Assembly: GCA_963821095.1 (NCBI GenBank)
Contig: CAWGCJ010000007.1
Span: 186,001-250,000 of the forward strand
Direction of reading: 5' to 3'
Source of the DNA: CAVPHV01 sp963821095
GTDB taxonomy: Bacteria > Actinomycetota > Acidimicrobiia > Spongiisociales > UBA5794
DNA length: 64,000 bases
A program made the translations under genes and the position numbers. This document shows positions 52,725 to 60,878 of the stretch, in pieces; the first letter of the stretch is position 1; the number at the start of each line of letters is the position of its first letter. The notes beneath the pieces are model-generated. The model saw nothing but the letters and a program-made list of their open reading frames with translations, was not told the DNA's origin and searched no databases.

Positions 52725-53597
52725 TCACCCGGGTTCGGGGGCGGTCCCATCTGGGTCGTGGCGGTCGCCCCACCACAGGGTGCGTTGCGGGAACGCGATG
52801 ACGATGCCGTGCTCGTTGAGGGCGCGATTGATGGCCCGGCCCACCTCGTCCGTGACGACGTAGCCGGACAAGATATCGGAGGCATGCCAGAAGCGGACCA
52901 GGAAATCGATGGCCGACTCGGCGTACTCCATCACGTAGGCCTCGGGGGCCGGCTCCGGTTCGACTCCGGTGGCGGCAGCCGCGGCGGCCTCGAGCACCCG
53001 CTTGGTGCGGTCGAGGTCGGACCCGTATTCGACTCCAACGACGAGTTCGGACCGACGATGGGCATGGGCCGTGAGGGTGACGATCGGATTCCCCAGCACG
53101 GCCGAGTTCGGGATCGCAACCCGCTCCCCGCTCTGGGTTGTGATCACCACGGTTCTGCCGTTGACGTCTTCGACCCTTCCCTCAAAATCGAGGGTGGTGA
53201 TCTCATCGCCCACCTTGAACGGGGCGCGGGTCTGGAGGATCAAGCCGGCGCCGAAGTTCTCGAGGATGACCCGACCGGCGATGATGAGGAGGGCGAGGAT
53301 CACGATGATGAAGATCACCACAGGTCCGATGTCGACACCGAGGAAGGGAAGCGCGAACACAACACCGAGCAGCCGGATCGACCAGGTGGTTGCCGTTGTG
53401 ATCATGCTGGCAATCCGCGGCGGGATGCCGTCGAAAGCGTCGAGGCCGCGGTGGAGGGCCCTTTTTGCGATCCAAGCGAACAAGAACGCAGTGACCACCG
53501 TGACGAGGGCCCACAGATAGTCCCAACCGGTGACGTTCGTAGTGTCGATGAGTTCATCGACCACGCCGGGGTCGATGGTCTGTACGGCGATGCTCAC
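52725..53597 (-). CDS. MscS-family mechanosensitive channel
   Basis: About 290 aa. Three hydrophobic segments, then the conserved pore-lining/beta region: RVILENFGAGLILQTRAPFKVGDEITTLDFEGRVEDVNGRTVVITTQSGERVAIPNS. The latter GR.E....R...........PNS block is the MscS core. The tail ends DRHDPDGTAPEPG. GTG 53597 has GGAG 6 bp upstream; an ATG at 53627 is also in frame. It protects against hypo-osmotic shock. It lies downstream of the Mau-like operon on the same strand. Confidence 0.9.
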   Translation of the reverse strand: MSIAVQTIDPGVVDELIDTTNVTGWDYLWALVTVVTAFLFAWIAKRALHRGLDAFDGIPPRIASMITTATTWSIRLLGVVFALPFLGVDIGPVVIFIIVILALLIIAGRVILENFGAGLILQTRAPFKVGDEITTLDFEGRVEDVNGRTVVITTQSGERVAIPNSAVLGNPIVTLTAHAHRRSELVVGVEYGSDLDRTKRVLEAAAAAATGVEPEPAPEAYVMEYAESAIDFLVRFWHASDILSGYVVTDEVGRAINRALNEHGIVIAFPQRTLWWGDRHDPDGTAPEPG

Positions 53598-53654
53598 TGC
53601 GGCTCCACGGCTCGTGGCTGGTGTCAACCGATTATGACAGGCGCCGCATGGTGA

Positions 53655-56003
53655 TCAGCGGAGCGCGGCGCCGAAGTGGTCGCCACCCCCGGCGGCTCCA
53701 AGGATGCCTGACGAGTTCTGATGCCACGTCTGATCCCGGGCGGGGGTGAGCCCGGACCCCGACCCAAAGATGACCTGGACGATTCCGGTGTCGGCCGCAC
53801 CCGAGATGCTCTCGTTCGGCACCCCGACGATGAGGTCCATGAAGCCGCCACCGTTGTAGTCCCCGATCGTCACCGCGAACCCGAAGTGGTCTCCGCTTTC
53901 ACCGGTACCTGTGATGCCTGACGAGTCTTGGTGCCACAGCCGGTTGCCGTCTGCGGTGAGGCCGGAAGCTGCGCCCGGGATGACATTGACGGCGCCGTTG
54001 GTTTCTCGGTCCTGCGGTACCCCCACGGCGAGGTCGGCCTTGTGGTCCCCGTTGAAGTCCCCGGTGGCCAGTGCTCCGCCGAAGTTGTCGTTTGCCCTGG
54101 GGGCCCCAACGATCTTGGCAGTCTTCTGCTTCCACATCTGGTTCCCGGCGGCCGTCAATCCCGACCCTGCGCCGTAGATGACGTTGACAGCCCCGGTGTT
54201 GGTTACCCCACTGATGTCCTCGAGCGGCACCCCGACGGCGAGATCATCGCGGTCGTCGGCATCAAAGTCGCCGGCGGCAAGCGCAGAACCGAACCGATCA
54301 TTTGCCTGCCCGGAACCCAGGATGTTGGCTTTGTTCTGGTGCCAGAGTTGATTGTCGGTGGCGCGCAGCCCGCCACCGGTCCCGTAGATCACGTTGACGG
54401 CGCCCATGTCGGTCACTGATTTGATGTCCTCGAACGGCACCCCGACGGCGAGGTCGTCGCGGTTGTTGTCGTCGAAGTCTCCCGCGCTCAGCGCCGAACC
54501 AAACGCATCTCCGGCATTGCCGACCCCGGTGATGTCGCTGCGATCCTGGGTCCACAGTTGGTTGCGCGCGGCACCCAGTCCGCTTCCCGATCCGTAGAGG
54601 ACGTTGACCGCGCCGGCGTCGGGCGCGTTGAGGTCCTCACCGGGGACGCCGATGGCGAGGTCATCGAAGCTGTCGCCATCGAAGTCGCCCGATACCAATG
54701 CCGCCCCAAACTGGTCACCCGGCTGCATGGCGCCCTGGACGTCGGGGCTGTCTTGGGTCCACCGTTGGTCGCCTGCCGCGCTCAGGCCGCCGGCGGTCCC
54801 GTACAGCACGTTGACCTCGCCGCGCCCGCCGTTGTTACCCGGCGCGCCGATGGCGACGTCGCTGAAGCCATCGCCATCGAAGTCGCCGCAGGCTACCGCC
54901 GCTCCAAACCGGTCACCGGCGCCGGGGCCACCGGCAACGCCGGTCGACCCTTGATGCCACAGCTGGTTTCCCTGCGACCTGAGACCGTCGGCCGACCCGT
55001 AGATCACGTTGATGACTCCGGCGTCGGGCTGACCCGCCTCGTTGTCGTCGGGTGCGCCGATGGCGACATCCGAGATCCCATCGCCGTTGATGTCGCATGC
55101 CAGCTCTGGGCGCGGGGTGTGGGCGAGCATCACAATCTCCTGGCCGTCCGAGAACAGCGTCTGCGGTGCGCCGGCGCTATCCCGCTGGACGGTGGTGCCG
55201 GATCGCCCCTCGTAACCCTCGCCGGCGTACCTCACGTAGAACAGCGTGGTGCTATCGGTGTCCCACACCGGCGACTCCAGCTGGTGGTTGGAGGAGTCGC
55301 GTACCGTGACCGTTCCGCCGGCGGCGTCCTCCTCGACCACCTGCCACCCGCCGCTGATGACGACGTAGGCGATCTTGCTCCCGTCGGGTGACCAGGCCGG
55401 TTGTGCCACGTTGCCGCCGGCCAGCTGATACGAGCCGGTACCGTCGAGGTTGGTGACGTAGATGCCGTCGTGGCGTTCGTAGGCCAGGCGCGACCCGGAG
55501 GGGTCCCACGTCGGGTTGATCCCGCTGCGCGTCCCGGGGATGGTCTTCTGCTTTGTTCCGTCTGCCCTGATGCGCATGATGACGCAGCAGCTGTCGGCGT
55601 CCATGTTGCCCTCGGTATTACGGGAGAAGGCAATCCAGTCGCCGTTGGCGGACCAGGCAGGGTCGAAGTCGCCGAGTTCAGGGTTGGTCAGCTGTTGGAG
55701 GCCGCTGCCGTCGACATTGACGATGAAGATGGCCCAGCGACCGTCGGTCCCGTCGGTGATGGGGCCTGAGTAGGCGATTCTGGTGCCGTCGGGGGAGTAG
55801 GCCGGTCGGCTGATGATCGGCCTACTCAGGGGGGTTCGGTCGTCGAAGCCGTCACCATTGGTGATCTTCAGTTCGTAGTAGAAGCCGGATTCCTCGACGG
55901 CCAGGAAGGCGAAGTCGTCGTCGGCATTGTCGGCGGCGGCAGGCACCGCGACGGAAATGACGGCAAGCACCACCACGGCGATCACTGCTGTCAGCCTGCT
56001 CAT
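53655..56003 (-). CDS. Secreted double beta-propeller protein (TolB-like plus seven FG-GAP repeats)
   Basis: 782 aa. Signal peptide to about residue 25 (VVLAVISVAVPAAA). Residues ~30-300 hold TolB/PD40-like blades (RPAYSPDGTRIAYSG, DPAWSANGDWIAFSRN, QPAWSPDGSKIAYV). Residues ~305-782 hold seven FG-GAP repeats, each with a D-x-D/N-G-D-x-x-D calcium-type loop and an AIGAP/AVGVP strand, enough for a closed seven-blade propeller. No catalytic residues are recognised. It is the last gene of the Mau-like operon, overlapping the preceding stop. In methylamine dehydrogenase the heavy chain is a seven-blade propeller, but I do not claim homology. Confidence 0.85.
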   Translation of the reverse strand: MSRLTAVIAVVVLAVISVAVPAAADNADDDFAFLAVEESGFYYELKITNGDGFDDRTPLSRPIISRPAYSPDGTRIAYSGPITDGTDGRWAIFIVNVDGSGLQQLTNPELGDFDPAWSANGDWIAFSRNTEGNMDADSCCVIMRIRADGTKQKTIPGTRSGINPTWDPSGSRLAYERHDGIYVTNLDGTGSYQLAGGNVAQPAWSPDGSKIAYVVISGGWQVVEEDAAGGTVTVRDSSNHQLESPVWDTDSTTLFYVRYAGEGYEGRSGTTVQRDSAGAPQTLFSDGQEIVMLAHTPRPELACDINGDGISDVAIGAPDDNEAGQPDAGVINVIYGSADGLRSQGNQLWHQGSTGVAGGPGAGDRFGAAVACGDFDGDGFSDVAIGAPGNNGGRGEVNVLYGTAGGLSAAGDQRWTQDSPDVQGAMQPGDQFGAALVSGDFDGDSFDDLAIGVPGEDLNAPDAGAVNVLYGSGSGLGAARNQLWTQDRSDITGVGNAGDAFGSALSAGDFDDNNRDDLAVGVPFEDIKSVTDMGAVNVIYGTGGGLRATDNQLWHQNKANILGSGQANDRFGSALAAGDFDADDRDDLAVGVPLEDISGVTNTGAVNVIYGAGSGLTAAGNQMWKQKTAKIVGAPRANDNFGGALATGDFNGDHKADLAVGVPQDRETNGAVNVIPGAASGLTADGNRLWHQDSSGITGTGESGDHFGFAVTIGDYNGGGFMDLIVGVPNESISGAADTGIVQVIFGSGSGLTPARDQTWHQNSSGILGAAGGGDHFGAALR

Positions 56004-56473
56004 AGGATGCCCGGCGGGTAGGCGGATGTGATCTTGATCGCGGCCAGCAACTGGGCGGCGCGCCGCGCCGCTTCCTCACGGTTTCCGTAGCTACCGATCA
56101 CGATGTAGAGGCAGAACGCCCGGCCGTTCTCGGTGAAGAAATCCTGGTATCCGGCCTGGTTGGGGATCCAGCGCTGAAGCCGATTGGTGCCGAAGCGGTC
56201 GGGATCGATGCGACTGGGCAGGGTGCCGGGGGAGAACAGCGCAGAGTTGACCGCTTCGTCGCCGTACTCGAGCAGGGAAATGAAGACGTCGTTTGGTCCC
56301 ATCACCTCTACGGCGCGGCTGCCGAAGTCGCCCCGCCCCTCGGGGAGGGGGAACGTGGCGGCGTGCAATACCGGCTTGGACACGTCTTCGGGCTCGCGAG
56401 GCAGGTGCCTGGTGATCCTCACCTCCCAGCCATTCGGAGTGTCGGCGCGCAGGCCGTGGGCTTCGACCCTCAT
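56000..56473 (-). CDS. Uncharacterised 157-aa protein of the Mau-like operon
   Basis: ATG 56473 overlaps the preceding stop (ATGA), which decides the start. The sequence begins RVEAHGLRADTPNGWEVRI and ends NREEAARRAAQLLAAIKITS. It has no signal peptide or membrane helix. A middle region reads GPNDVFISLLEYGDEAVNS. I do not recognise a family. Its position between the membrane protein and the secreted propeller suggests a helper. Confidence 0.75.
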   Translation of the reverse strand: MRVEAHGLRADTPNGWEVRITRHLPREPEDVSKPVLHAATFPLPEGRGDFGSRAVEVMGPNDVFISLLEYGDEAVNSALFSPGTLPSRIDPDRFGTNRLQRWIPNQAGYQDFFTENGRAFCLYIVIGSYGNREEAARRAAQLLAAIKITSAYPPGIL

Positions 56474-57072
56474 GCGGTCACCCCGGCGAGTAGTGCGGTG
56501 GTGCCGGCCACAGCACAGGCTGCCGCCAGCACGTTGTTCATGGGTTGGGCGAACGCCTCGACTCTGCGGTGGAGGCGCTGCAGCCCGGTGGCGGTCGTGA
56601 CCCTTCGAGTCGAGAGCAGGGGCAGGGCTCGAGCCAGCCCAAAGACGATCCCGATGATGAGGCCGCCCTGCCACGAGAAGGTGAGGAATTCGATGAGGAA
56701 GGTGAGGTAGATGGCTGCGGTCGGTACGATGGTGGCCCAGCCGAGGCCCAGTTGGTAGCCGAAGCCGAAGCCGACGACCCAGCCCCGATAGGTGTCGAGC
56801 CAGTTTTCATTGACCTGGCGGTGGACGGTGGGCAGGGGAATACGGAACCAGCCCATCTCGGCGGCGGCAACGATGAGGGCGAGGACGCCGATCACGACCG
56901 CAACAATCGCGGTGCTGGGCCGCACGGACTCGGGAATCAGACTGCCGAGCCACCCGAGTGTGATCCCGACGGTTGCGCCCCCGGCGATCGAGCCGGCGAA
57001 GTAGAACGCCGCCGTCTTTGCCCAGTTTCTTTCACGTCCCTGCTCACCGAGCGGGGTGATGCTGGCCAGCAT
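56470..57072 (-). CDS. Polytopic membrane protein of the Mau-like operon (CcdA/MauF-like position)
   Basis: 200 aa. About six hydrophobic segments, starting ITPLGEQGRERNWAKTAAFYFAGSIAGG. In known mau operons a CcdA-related MauF membrane protein goes with MauE and MauD. This one occupies the same place, but it has one Cys and no CcdA-style Cys pair, so direct thiol electron transfer is unlikely by that route. GAGGAG precedes ATG 57072, formed by the end of the 25-residue micro-ORF. Confidence 0.7.
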   Translation of the reverse strand: MLASITPLGEQGRERNWAKTAAFYFAGSIAGGATVGITLGWLGSLIPESVRPSTAIVAVVIGVLALIVAAAEMGWFRIPLPTVHRQVNENWLDTYRGWVVGFGFGYQLGLGWATIVPTAAIYLTFLIEFLTFSWQGGLIIGIVFGLARALPLLSTRRVTTATGLQRLHRRVEAFAQPMNNVLAAACAVAGTTALLAGVTA

Positions 57073-57081
57073 CGATTCTCC

Positions 57082-57159
57082 TCACGGTGACCAACTGGAG
57101 CGGATCGCGCCAGCCGCGGCGATCACAACCCCGGCGGCAAGGATTCCGACGCTGGTCAT
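57082..57159 (-). CDS. Micro-ORF, 25-residue membrane peptide
   Basis: ATG 57157-57159 overlaps the stop of the thioredoxin-like gene (ATGA), and its own TGA is followed by the ribosome binding site of the next gene. The peptide reads TSVGILAAGVVIAAAGAIRS with a C-terminal SWSP, one hydrophobic segment. Overlap on both sides argues that it is translated. Confidence 0.6.
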   Translation of the reverse strand: MTSVGILAAGVVIAAAGAIRSSWSP

Positions 57160-57887
57160 TGCTCTTCGTCTTCCTGGTCATGATCCGGGTACAGGCTGGG
57201 GTGGCCGGGGTAGATGCCGGCGGCCAGCAACTCGCGGTCGACGACATCTTCACGATCGGCGTCGGCCCTGGCCTTGCGACGCTTGCGGGTCTTGGTGTCG
57301 TCGAGTGCCTCGCCCATCAGGCGCAACAACTGGTCCCAGGTGCTGGCCGAGCCCTCGCCTGCGACCGATCCGGTCGTTCCGTCAACGAGGACGAAGTATG
57401 GGGAGCCGGGCACCTGGTAGTCGTTCCAGGCTTGATCGGACATGACCACGGGGTAGTCGCCCGACGCCAGTTTGGCGATACGCGACGGACTCTCCTCCTT
57501 CTCGCCCTTGGTGAGTACGACGAGGCGGGTGGTGCCGAGCCCATCAGGACCCTTGTCGAACGTTTCCCAGAATTCTGCACAGCCGAGGCAGCCGCTGGAG
57601 AGGAAGGCCAGGAGCGTCTTCTGCTTGGCTCCGAGCACGCGGATCCCGATGCCGTCCCCTTCCGGCCCGGTGCCGGAGATGTCGTGGGCCTGGATCACTT
57701 CGCCGCGCGGCGTCGCCACCGATGGGGCGAAGTTGAGGTCCGGCGTGCTCTGTTCGTGATCGTGCTCGAGGCCGGCCCCCAGACTGTCGAGCTGGCGGAG
57801 GATCTCGGCGTGGCTGCGCAGCAGGCTGGCTACCAGAAGGCCGAGCAGAAGGATCACGGCGGCCTCGGCAATGATGAGGGCGGTCAT
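57156..57887 (-). CDS. MauD/TlpA-like membrane-anchored thioredoxin
   Basis: 243 aa. An N-terminal membrane anchor (LIIAEAAVILLLGLLVASLL) is followed by a thioredoxin-like domain with CLGC (C100, C103) in FLSSGCLGCAEFWE. A later GSPYFVLVDG corresponds to the cis-Pro loop. It faces outward and probably oxidises or shuffles disulfides of the Cys-rich product, as MauD is thought to do for methylamine dehydrogenase light chain. Its ATG overlaps the stop of the Cys-rich gene. Confidence 0.85.
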   Translation of the reverse strand: MTALIIAEAAVILLLGLLVASLLRSHAEILRQLDSLGAGLEHDHEQSTPDLNFAPSVATPRGEVIQAHDISGTGPEGDGIGIRVLGAKQKTLLAFLSSGCLGCAEFWETFDKGPDGLGTTRLVVLTKGEKEESPSRIAKLASGDYPVVMSDQAWNDYQVPGSPYFVLVDGTTGSVAGEGSASTWDQLLRLMGEALDDTKTRKRRKARADADREDVVDRELLAAGIYPGHPSLYPDHDQEDEEQ

Positions 57888-58504
57888 GTGCAGTCTCCCG
57901 CCAGACAGGGCGCAGTTTGCTGGCCGGTTTGGTTGTCGATCCGCAGCGAAGTGCCACAGTCGTCGAACAACTGGTACGGCGGAACGCAAGTCACCACCCG
58001 GCAGGCGACGGGGCCGCTGCATCCGATCTCGGTGTGACATTGGCCGTACCGGAAGTAGTTGCAGCACACCCTCCGGCGGTCGCAGGTTGTCTCGTTGCAG
58101 CGGCATTGGCAGGAGATGCACGACGGGTTACAGAAGCGACCGTTCTCGCACCCGTCGGTGCAGATGCACTGGGGGTGGCAGTCGATGTAGTAGCGGGCCT
58201 TGGGGTTGCCGTTCCCGTCGCAGCAGTAGGTCGAGCTGTCGGCTCGCCACCAGCCGCCGACGAACATCCCCGGCGGGCAGCGGTTGATGCCGCGGTTCGT
58301 GGTGCAGCAGAAGATTGTGTAGCCATTTGAGCATTCGGAGTACGGACCGCAGACGGCGGCATAGGCCGTCATCGGACGCAAGATGAAGTCGAGTGGAGCC
58401 GTCAGTAGAGCCGAGCCGACGACGGCGACTCTGGCCAGGAAGGAGCGGCGGCTGTGTTGTCCGCCGATGGCTCGGGCGGTGCGTTCGGCAAGGCGGCGAC
58501 TCAT
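57884..58504 (-). CDS. Tat-exported Cys-rich protein resembling methylamine dehydrogenase light chain
   Basis: 206 aa. The twin-arginine signal is SRRSFLARVAVVGSALL (RR at 19-20), with cleavage near AYAA (residue 50). The mature part of about 155 residues has 26 Cys, including four CC pairs. The order CCTTNRGINRCPPG, GGWWRADSSTYCC, ARYYIDCHPQC, RVCCNYFRYGQCH and GPVACRVVTCVPPYQ recalls MauA-type light chains. Only one Trp pair (W85, W86) is present and no distal Trp, so a TTQ cofactor, which needs two Trp residues apart in sequence, is not expected. ATG 58504 overlaps the MauE stop. Confidence 0.8.
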   Translation of the reverse strand: MSRRLAERTARAIGGQHSRRSFLARVAVVGSALLTAPLDFILRPMTAYAAVCGPYSECSNGYTIFCCTTNRGINRCPPGMFVGGWWRADSSTYCCDGNGNPKARYYIDCHPQCICTDGCENGRFCNPSCISCQCRCNETTCDRRRVCCNYFRYGQCHTEIGCSGPVACRVVTCVPPYQLFDDCGTSLRIDNQTGQQTAPCLAGDCT

Positions 58505-59043
58505 GTTTCGGCCCTCACTGGGATGACGGTGGGCAGGACGTTGAGGATCAGATAGGCAAACCAGGTGCCCATCGCCACGAAGGCGACGAGGACAAGGCCG
58601 CCCCGCGGATCTTCGGAGACGGCATCGAGGATGCCGGTTACCGGAGCGGCGACGGCGCCGAGCGCCACGGTGGCGGCGGCGAGGTTGAGGATGAGGTGCG
58701 CCCATGTCGGCGGGGTGTCGTCACGCCCGAAACACCCACAGGAGGCGACGACGCCGCCCTTGGCAAGGGCATACCCGACAAAGCCGGCGAAGCTGAGGTA
58801 CACGATGGCGACGAGCAATGCGCTGACGCTGCCACCAAAAAGCAGGGCGTACGTGCCGATGGTGATCTCGCCGAGCGCCATGAGCCTCACCAGCAGGGGA
58901 GATCCGGGCAAGCTGACAGAACGAAGGGCTCGCGCCGTCTCGTCGGGACGGGCAAGTTTTGGTGCCCCCGCCACGATGAGGAGGAGGGAGGCGATGTAGA
59001 GCGGTCCAGCCATCGTCTGCATCGGTGGCCGGGATAGTGGCAT
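58501..59043 (-). CDS. MauE-like DoxX-family membrane protein
   Basis: 180 aa, four hydrophobic segments. The loop motif SCGCFGRDDTPPTWAHLILN matches MauE proteins, whose CGC Cys residues are thought to help disulfide formation in the light chain. ATG 59043 is chosen because it comes 1 bp after the stop of the small upstream membrane gene. It is the second gene of the operon. Confidence 0.85.
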   Translation of the reverse strand: MPLSRPPMQTMAGPLYIASLLLIVAGAPKLARPDETARALRSVSLPGSPLLVRLMALGEITIGTYALLFGGSVSALLVAIVYLSFAGFVGYALAKGGVVASCGCFGRDDTPPTWAHLILNLAAATVALGAVAAPVTGILDAVSEDPRGGLVLVAFVAMGTWFAYLILNVLPTVIPVRAET

Positions 59044-59044
59044 C

Positions 59045-59239
59045 TCAAATCGAGATGTCAAACGCGACGTATCTCCTGGTCAGCGGTCGAAGATGGCCAG
59101 AAACGATGGCGGCAGCCCCCGCGGCGGCGATGAAGAGCGCGATGAGTCGCATCAGCAAGCTGGTCGCGGCCATCCGACTTCTCGTGGAACGGGAGAACCG
59201 GCCGGGCCGGTGGGCGGTGAGTCGATCCAACAACGTCAC
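59045..59239 (-). CDS. Small membrane protein leading the Mau-like operon, up to 64 aa
   Basis: GTG start at 59239, stop 1 bp before the MauE-like start. A basic N-terminus is followed by one hydrophobic helix, LLMRLIALFIAAAGAAAIVS. A shorter form starting at an internal Met is possible. The tight spacing to MauE supports it as a gene. The gap to the divergent arsC start is 34 bp, so the two promoters overlap. Confidence 0.5.
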   Translation of the reverse strand: MTLLDRLTAHRPGRFSRSTRSRMAATSLLMRLIALFIAAAGAAAIVSGHLRPLTRRYVAFDISI

Positions 59240-59261
59240 GGAGTTCGATGCGAGCGCTGGG

Positions 59262-59267
59262 TAGTAT
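59262..59267 (+). promoter_or_regulatory. -10-like TAGTAT for arsC, likely leaderless
   Basis: TAGTAT ends 6 bp before ATG 59274, with no room for a ribosome binding site. Leaderless transcripts are common in actinobacteria. Confidence 0.4.
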
Positions 59268-59273
59268 GCGGCG

Positions 59274-59687
59274 ATGCCTCACCAGCCCTCCGTTCTATTC
59301 CTCTGTACCCACAATGCCGGCCGTTCGCAGATGGCGGCCGGCTGGCTGCGGTCGCTGTCCGGAGGGAAGGTCGGTGTCTACTCCGCGGGATCGAGTCCTG
59401 GGGAGGCAGTGAATCCGGTTGCCGTTGCCGCCATGGCCGAGGTTGGGATCGACATCGCCGCCGCGCAGCCAAAGCAGTGGACCGATGCCATGGTCCGAAT
59501 CGCCGACGTGATCGTCTCGATGGGCTGCGGTGATACCTGCCCGTTCTATCCGGGCAAGCAGTACCTCGATTGGGAGCTTGACGACCCCCACGGTGCCGGG
59601 ATCGATGCGGTGCGCCCGATCCGCGATGAGATCGAGGTCCGGATCCGGGGGTTGCTGGGCGAGCTCGGAGTCACCCCCGTTGCCTGA
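59274..59687 (+). CDS. arsC: Arsenate reductase, thioredoxin-linked type
   Basis: 137 aa. Low-molecular-weight-phosphatase fold: P-loop CTHNAGRS (C11, R17) and the Cys pair C85, C89 in SMGCGDTCPFYPG, which shuttle electrons after arsenate reduction to arsenite. The later DWELDDPHG has the general-acid Asp. It lies next to a Mau-like thioredoxin operon but on the other strand. No arsenite exporter is seen nearby. Confidence 0.93.
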   Translation: MPHQPSVLFLCTHNAGRSQMAAGWLRSLSGGKVGVYSAGSSPGEAVNPVAVAAMAEVGIDIAAAQPKQWTDAMVRIADVIVSMGCGDTCPFYPGKQYLDWELDDPHGAGIDAVRPIRDEIEVRIRGLLGELGVTPVA

Positions 59688-59724
59688 TAGGCACGACTCG
59701 ACCCGTGCGGTGCCGCCTGTCGTC

Positions 59725-60396
59725 TCAGTGTTCGTGTTCCAGGATCTGATCCGTCACTGCGGTGAGGTCTGATCCGATGATGTCGGGCTCGGGAAACAGC
59801 GGATTGACGACCATGCCCGGCCTCGTGATGTAGGCGCCGGCGCAGCCCGCCCGCATTGCTCCGGCGATGTCCCAGTCGTGAGCGGCGACCATGCGCATCG
59901 CGGCGGTGGTCACGTCGAGGCGGTCGGCGGCCATTTGGTACACAGCGGCGGCGGGCTTGAACCGGCCGGTCGGCGCCACCGACATGATCTTGTCGAAGCA
60001 GCCTGCGATCCCCGCATTGGCGAGTTGAGTCTCCGCGGCGTCCTGCGGCGAATTGGTCAGCGCCACGACGCGCAGCCCGGCGTCGCTGAAACGCTGCAGA
60101 TTGGGGACAACATCGGGATGTGGCGGGAGATCGGCCATGGCACCTGCGATCGCGGCATGATCGGCCGCGGAAACCGTGACGCCGTGTTGGTCGGCGACCA
60201 TCCCGAGCGCTGCGGCACCCACGGCAACAAAGTCGTGGTAGTCACCGATGATGGTGAGGGTCAGGGCATTGCGCAGCACGAGGCCGAACCACTGCCGGCG
60301 CACCGCAGCATCGCCGAAGATGCGCTCGAAATGGTGGTCGAGGGCTCTCAGATCGAGCAAGGTTTCGTTGACGTCGAAGACTAGAACGCGAGCCAC
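59725..60396 (-). CDS. Haloacid dehalogenase type II-like HAD hydrolase
   Basis: 223 aa. Motif I VFDVNETLLDL with nucleophile D8, motif II ALTNSPQ, Lys in GRFKPAAAVY and motif III AAHDWDIAGAMRAGC. These and the cap match L-2-haloacid dehalogenases; the substrate could be another small organohalide or phosphate. GTG 60396 is chosen because GGGAGG lies 4 to 5 bp upstream. Confidence 0.9.
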   Translation of the reverse strand: MARVLVFDVNETLLDLRALDHHFERIFGDAAVRRQWFGLVLRNALTLTIIGDYHDFVAVGAAALGMVADQHGVTVSAADHAAIAGAMADLPPHPDVVPNLQRFSDAGLRVVALTNSPQDAAETQLANAGIAGCFDKIMSVAPTGRFKPAAAVYQMAADRLDVTTAAMRMVAAHDWDIAGAMRAGCAGAYITRPGMVVNPLFPEPDIIGSDLTAVTDQILEHEH

Positions 60397-60522
60397 GCCA
60401 CCTCCCGGTTGGGCACGAGCCAAGCTAGCGCAGCGGCTGCCGCTGCGACGTCCGTCGATGCCGATGCTGATCGGGAAGCCGCTCGGAGGCGAGGGAATCT
60501 GCATGATCGGCAGAAAACCCCC

Positions 60523-60552
60523 TTGACGCTTCCCTTTGATCTGTGTCATAGT
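60523..60552 (+). promoter_or_regulatory. Sigma-70-type promoter for the first micro-ORF
   Basis: TTGACG (60523-60528) and TCATAG/CATAGT (60546-60552), spacing 17-18 bp. Transcription would start near 60558, directly in front of a hairpin. Confidence 0.5.
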
Positions 60553-60560
60553 GCGCGTAG

Positions 60561-60595
60561 GCCGTGAACCCCGCTTAGGCGTTCGCGGCATTTTT
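60561..60595 (+). terminator. Hairpin with T-run close to transcript start
   Basis: GCCGTGAAC (60561-60569) / GTTCGCGGC (60581-60589), nine pairs with one G-U, loop of 11, then ATTTTT. It could be an attenuator or a 5' stabiliser ahead of the micro-ORF. Confidence 0.5.
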
Positions 60596-60634
60596 CGTTT
60601 AGAAGCGTTTGAGACCAGAGAGGAGGGACCGACC

Positions 60635-60772
60635 ATGAACACCACGATTCTTCGCCACACCGGCACCGGCTTGGTGTCGTCGCGGGTGCGGTCCCTCGCA
60701 TTCGACGACCTCGCCGGCGAAATGGCCGGTGTCACCCACCTGGCTCCTCGCGCTCGGGAGACGTATCGCTAG
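60635..60772 (+). CDS. Micro-ORF 1, 45 aa
   Basis: ATG with AGGAGGG (60621-60627) 7 bp upstream. It encodes NTTILRHTGTGLVSSRVRS and continues AFDDLAGEMAGVTHLAPRAR. A terminator follows 30 bp after the stop. There is no homology that I know of; the strong ribosome binding site, promoter and terminator make translation likely. Confidence 0.55.
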   Translation: MNTTILRHTGTGLVSSRVRSLAFDDLAGEMAGVTHLAPRARETYR

Positions 60773-60802
60773 ACGATTCGCCTCCCATTCATTGCCCCGA
60801 GG

Positions 60803-60824
60803 AGCCGCCCACCAGGCGGCTTTT
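60803..60824 (+). terminator. Intrinsic terminator after micro-ORF 1
   Basis: AGCCGCC-CACCA-GGCGGCT, 7-bp stem, followed by TTTT. Confidence 0.8.
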
Positions 60825-60878
60825 CTGATGGCCGCACCCAACCGCTCCTAGACAACCAATCGATCGACTGCGACAGAA

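Noticed and set aside
52494..53654. Long plus-strand frame opposite the MscS gene
   Set aside because: MscS on the minus strand has a conserved core; this frame shows no domain.
56474..56674. Longer start for the 157-residue Mau-operon protein
   Set aside because: It would lie wholly inside the upstream membrane gene; the ATGA overlap at 56473 decides the start.
60397..60735. Upstream extension of the haloacid dehalogenase-like frame
   Set aside because: GTG 60396 with a perfect ribosome binding site begins at motif I; the upstream residues are not protein-like.
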